In this document: one piece after another, positions 12,866 through 14,377 of the stretch
How positions within the stretch are numbered: position 1 is the first letter of the stretch
Layout of the letters: each line of letters opens with the position of its first letter
DNA from: Opitutales bacterium
Lineage (GTDB): Bacteria; Verrucomicrobiota; Verrucomicrobiia; Opitutales; Oceanipulchritudinaceae
Direction of reading: 5' to 3'
Assembly: GCA_007123395.1 (NCBI GenBank)
Contig: SKLD01000033.1
Span: 1 to 14,377 of the forward strand
Length of the DNA: 14,377 bases
Notes under the pieces: generated by a model
Told to the model about the DNA's origin: nothing
Database searches by the model: none
What the model saw: only the letters and a program-made list of their open reading frames with translations
Translations under genes and position numbers: made by a program

Positions 12866-14116
12866 ATGAAGACATCCGATTCCTCTGATTCCAGTATTCC
12901 CGCACGCGTGCGCCGCTACGAAACCATGGCTTACGGCCTTTTTCTCCACTGGGGTCTTTACTCCGTGCAAGCGGAGGGCGAGTGGTATCGTCACCACCAC
13001 GAGATTCCGCAGGACGAATACAGTAAGTTGATGGAGCGCTTCACGGCCGAAGGGTTTGACGCCGTGGCGCTGGCGGACTTTGCCGTCTCAGCCGGGTTCC
13101 GCTACGTTTGTCTGACGACCCGCCACCACGATGGCTTTTCTCTCTACGATACGCGCGGCCTCAATAAATACGACGCACCGCATTCGCCTGCCGGACGGGA
13201 CCTTGTGGCCGAGTTTGTCGAAGCCTGCGGCGCGCGGGGTCTGGGAATATTCTTCTACCACACGACATTGGACTGGTGGGATCCGCGCTTCGACGCTGAC
13301 TGGGACGGCTACCAGCAATACCTCCGCGACTCCTTGCGTATCCTCTGCACGGAGTATGGAAAGATCGACGGTTTGTGGTTTGACGGCAACTGGTCCCGCC
13401 GCGACCGCGACTGGCAGGAGAACGCGCTCTACGGAATGATCCGCGAGTTACAGCCGGAGGCTATCCTGATCAACAACTCCAGTATCGGAAACCGTGGCGC
13501 TGTAGGCCATTCCATGCTCGACGCGGTGACTTTCGAGCAGGGACTGCCGGCCCGCGAAGCACCGGGCGGACGTTATGTCGCAAAGGAGATGTGTGAGACC
13601 TTCAACAGCCACTGGGGTTACGCTGCAAAGGACTACTCGCTCAAGGGACCGGCGCGGCTCATTCAGACGCTCGCCTCTTGCCGCGGCGCCGGGGCGAATC
13701 TGTTGCTCAACGTCGGGCCGTTGGCGGACGGTTCTTTGCCTGCCTATGAACAGGCCGCCTTGCACGTCGTGGGTGAATGGATACGAAGCTGCGCTCCGTG
13801 TCTCTATGACGGACGTCCGGTGGACGCCGTGTGCCGCGGACGCGACTTCGTCCTCGACGACGGAGAGCATCTCTACGCGTTTGTCCACGATGTACCCATA
13901 CGCAACAACATGCACCTCAGCGGTGCGGAACGCGGCGACGGGTTGCAGACGGTGGAAGGCAAGCTACCGGAGATCCGGCGTGTTTCGTGGGTGGACAACG
14001 GCGAGACGCTCGATTACTGGCAGGACGGGACGAAGGACATGCTCGCCTTCCGCGCCACGCCCAACCCCTATGGCTCGCAGCGCGTCGTGCGCGTGGCGCG
14101 TATGGAGCGGGCGTAA
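12866..14116 (+). CDS. Alpha-L-fucosidase, glycoside hydrolase family 29
   Basis: Releases alpha-linked L-fucose from glycans by a retaining mechanism. The 416-residue protein shows the GH29 signatures: MAYGLFLHWGLYS (21-33) with H28, LTTRHHDGFSLYDT (83-96) with H87-H88, GIFFYHTTLDWW (127-138), and DGLWFDGNW (168-176), where D173 is the expected nucleophile. The C-terminal TIM-barrel end AKDYSLKGPARLIQTLASC and GANLLLNVGPLADGS also fits. The acid/base residue cannot be placed with confidence by eye. There is no signal peptide, so it should be cytoplasmic and act on imported oligosaccharides. The ATG at 12866 is chosen because the upstream open frame (to 12767) is unlike the family. It is divergent from hglS across about 197 bp with no recognised promoter, and no sugar-utilisation neighbours are in the window. 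Confidence 0.9.
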   Translation: MKTSDSSDSSIPARVRRYETMAYGLFLHWGLYSVQAEGEWYRHHHEIPQDEYSKLMERFTAEGFDAVALADFAVSAGFRYVCLTTRHHDGFSLYDTRGLNKYDAPHSPAGRDLVAEFVEACGARGLGIFFYHTTLDWWDPRFDADWDGYQQYLRDSLRILCTEYGKIDGLWFDGNWSRRDRDWQENALYGMIRELQPEAILINNSSIGNRGAVGHSMLDAVTFEQGLPAREAPGGRYVAKEMCETFNSHWGYAAKDYSLKGPARLIQTLASCRGAGANLLLNVGPLADGSLPAYEQAALHVVGEWIRSCAPCLYDGRPVDAVCRGRDFVLDDGEHLYAFVHDVPIRNNMHLSGAERGDGLQTVEGKLPEIRRVSWVDNGETLDYWQDGTKDMLAFRATPNPYGSQRVVRVARMERA

Positions 14117-14148
14117 GTCTGCTCTTTTGAAATGCCTATCATGTGAGT

Positions 14149-14377
14149 CTATCGTCGGCGCCGTGCGGCGGCGAAGAGAAACTGTTGCGCGAGTCCGGCA
14201 TGCGGGCCGAAGTGGATTTCGCCGAAGCGGCGCAGGTGGGGCAGCGGCCAGTCGGAAAGACCGTATTCTCCGCGGAGGACGCTGGCAATCCATGTGTCGA
14301 CGGGGAACGCATCGAGGTGCCCGCCCGCGAAGAGGAGAACGCAGTCGGCGATCTTACCGCCCACGCCGGGAAGGTCC
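14149..14377 (-). CDS. OGG1-like 8-oxoguanine DNA glycosylase, C-terminal part
   Basis: The gene enters from the right edge; only the last 75 or so codons are visible and the start lies beyond the window. The visible part opens with DLPGVGGKIADC, the helix-hairpin-helix of the base-excision glycosylase superfamily, whose lysine corresponds to the catalytic Lys249 of human OGG1. It continues to LDAFPVDTWI, whose aspartate corresponds to the catalytic Asp268. The PVD-TW wording and the ending FGPHAGLAQQFLFAAARR match bacterial OGG1-type enzymes, which remove 8-oxoguanine from DNA. It converges on the fucosidase gene with 32 bp between the stop codons. The exact subfamily is uncertain without the N-terminal half. 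Confidence 0.85.
   Translation of the reverse strand, partial: DLPGVGGKIADCVLLFAGGHLDAFPVDTWIASVLRGEYGLSDWPLPHLRRFGEIHFGPHAGLAQQFLFAAARRRR

Noticed and set aside
1..14377. CRISPR array, prophage, integrase or toxin-antitoxin pair
   Set aside because: No regularly spaced repeats, phage genes, attachment sites or paired small toxin/antitoxin genes are recognisable anywhere in the window.

Overview
The window is GC-rich, densely coding chromosomal DNA. It suggests a member of the Verrucomicrobiota, perhaps near Opitutales/Puniceicoccaceae. The support is indirect: a short-form AMP nucleosidase, a RAYT-type transposase relative, an intracellular GH29 enzyme, a SET-domain protein, and an almost complete absence of Shine-Dalgarno sequences. 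No rRNA or tRNA gene was seen, so the taxonomy is an inference.

Layout. 1-609: 3' part of an IS200-like/RAYT transposase. 633-1400 (-): serine O-acetyltransferase cysE, divergent from a secreted thioredoxin-fold protein (1567-2166, +) that ends in a clear terminator. 2259-3056 (-): a DUF4143-like protein without the usual ATPase half. 3057-3767: a 0.7-kb gene-free stretch containing an AT-rich island, a G-quadruplex motif, a 14-bp tandem repeat and a cluster of strong inverted repeats. 3768-4124 (-): a small TPR protein, divergent from a plus-strand set of SET methyltransferase, exonuclease III and AMP nucleosidase (4213-6366). 6489-8479: a nitrogen module with a near-consensus sigma-54 promoter, an ammonium channel, a PII protein and two tandem terminators. 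8596-12668 (-): three lysine-catabolism genes. 12866-14116 (+): GH29 alpha-L-fucosidase. 14149-14377 (-): C-terminal end of an OGG1-like DNA glycosylase.

How the genes work together. The lysine genes fit one route. A lysine 6-dehydrogenase or saccharopine dehydrogenase gives aminoadipate semialdehyde (in equilibrium with piperideine-6-carboxylate). An ALDH7-type dehydrogenase oxidises this to 2-aminoadipate. After a transamination encoded elsewhere, an HglS/DUF1338 enzyme turns 2-oxoadipate into D-2-hydroxyglutarate. The dehydrogenase and aldehyde dehydrogenase genes overlap by 4 bp. The gap upstream of them carries two near-identical dyads that could be operators. The Amt-PII pair forms the standard ammonium-uptake and nitrogen-sensing unit, and the sigma-54 site implies NtrC-type control.

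The items most worth a second look are the lysine cluster with its paired dyads, the sigma-54 promoter, the structured gene-free stretch around 3541-3767, and the lack of Shine-Dalgarno sequences at 12 of 13 assigned starts. I found no convincing wholly new multi-gene system.
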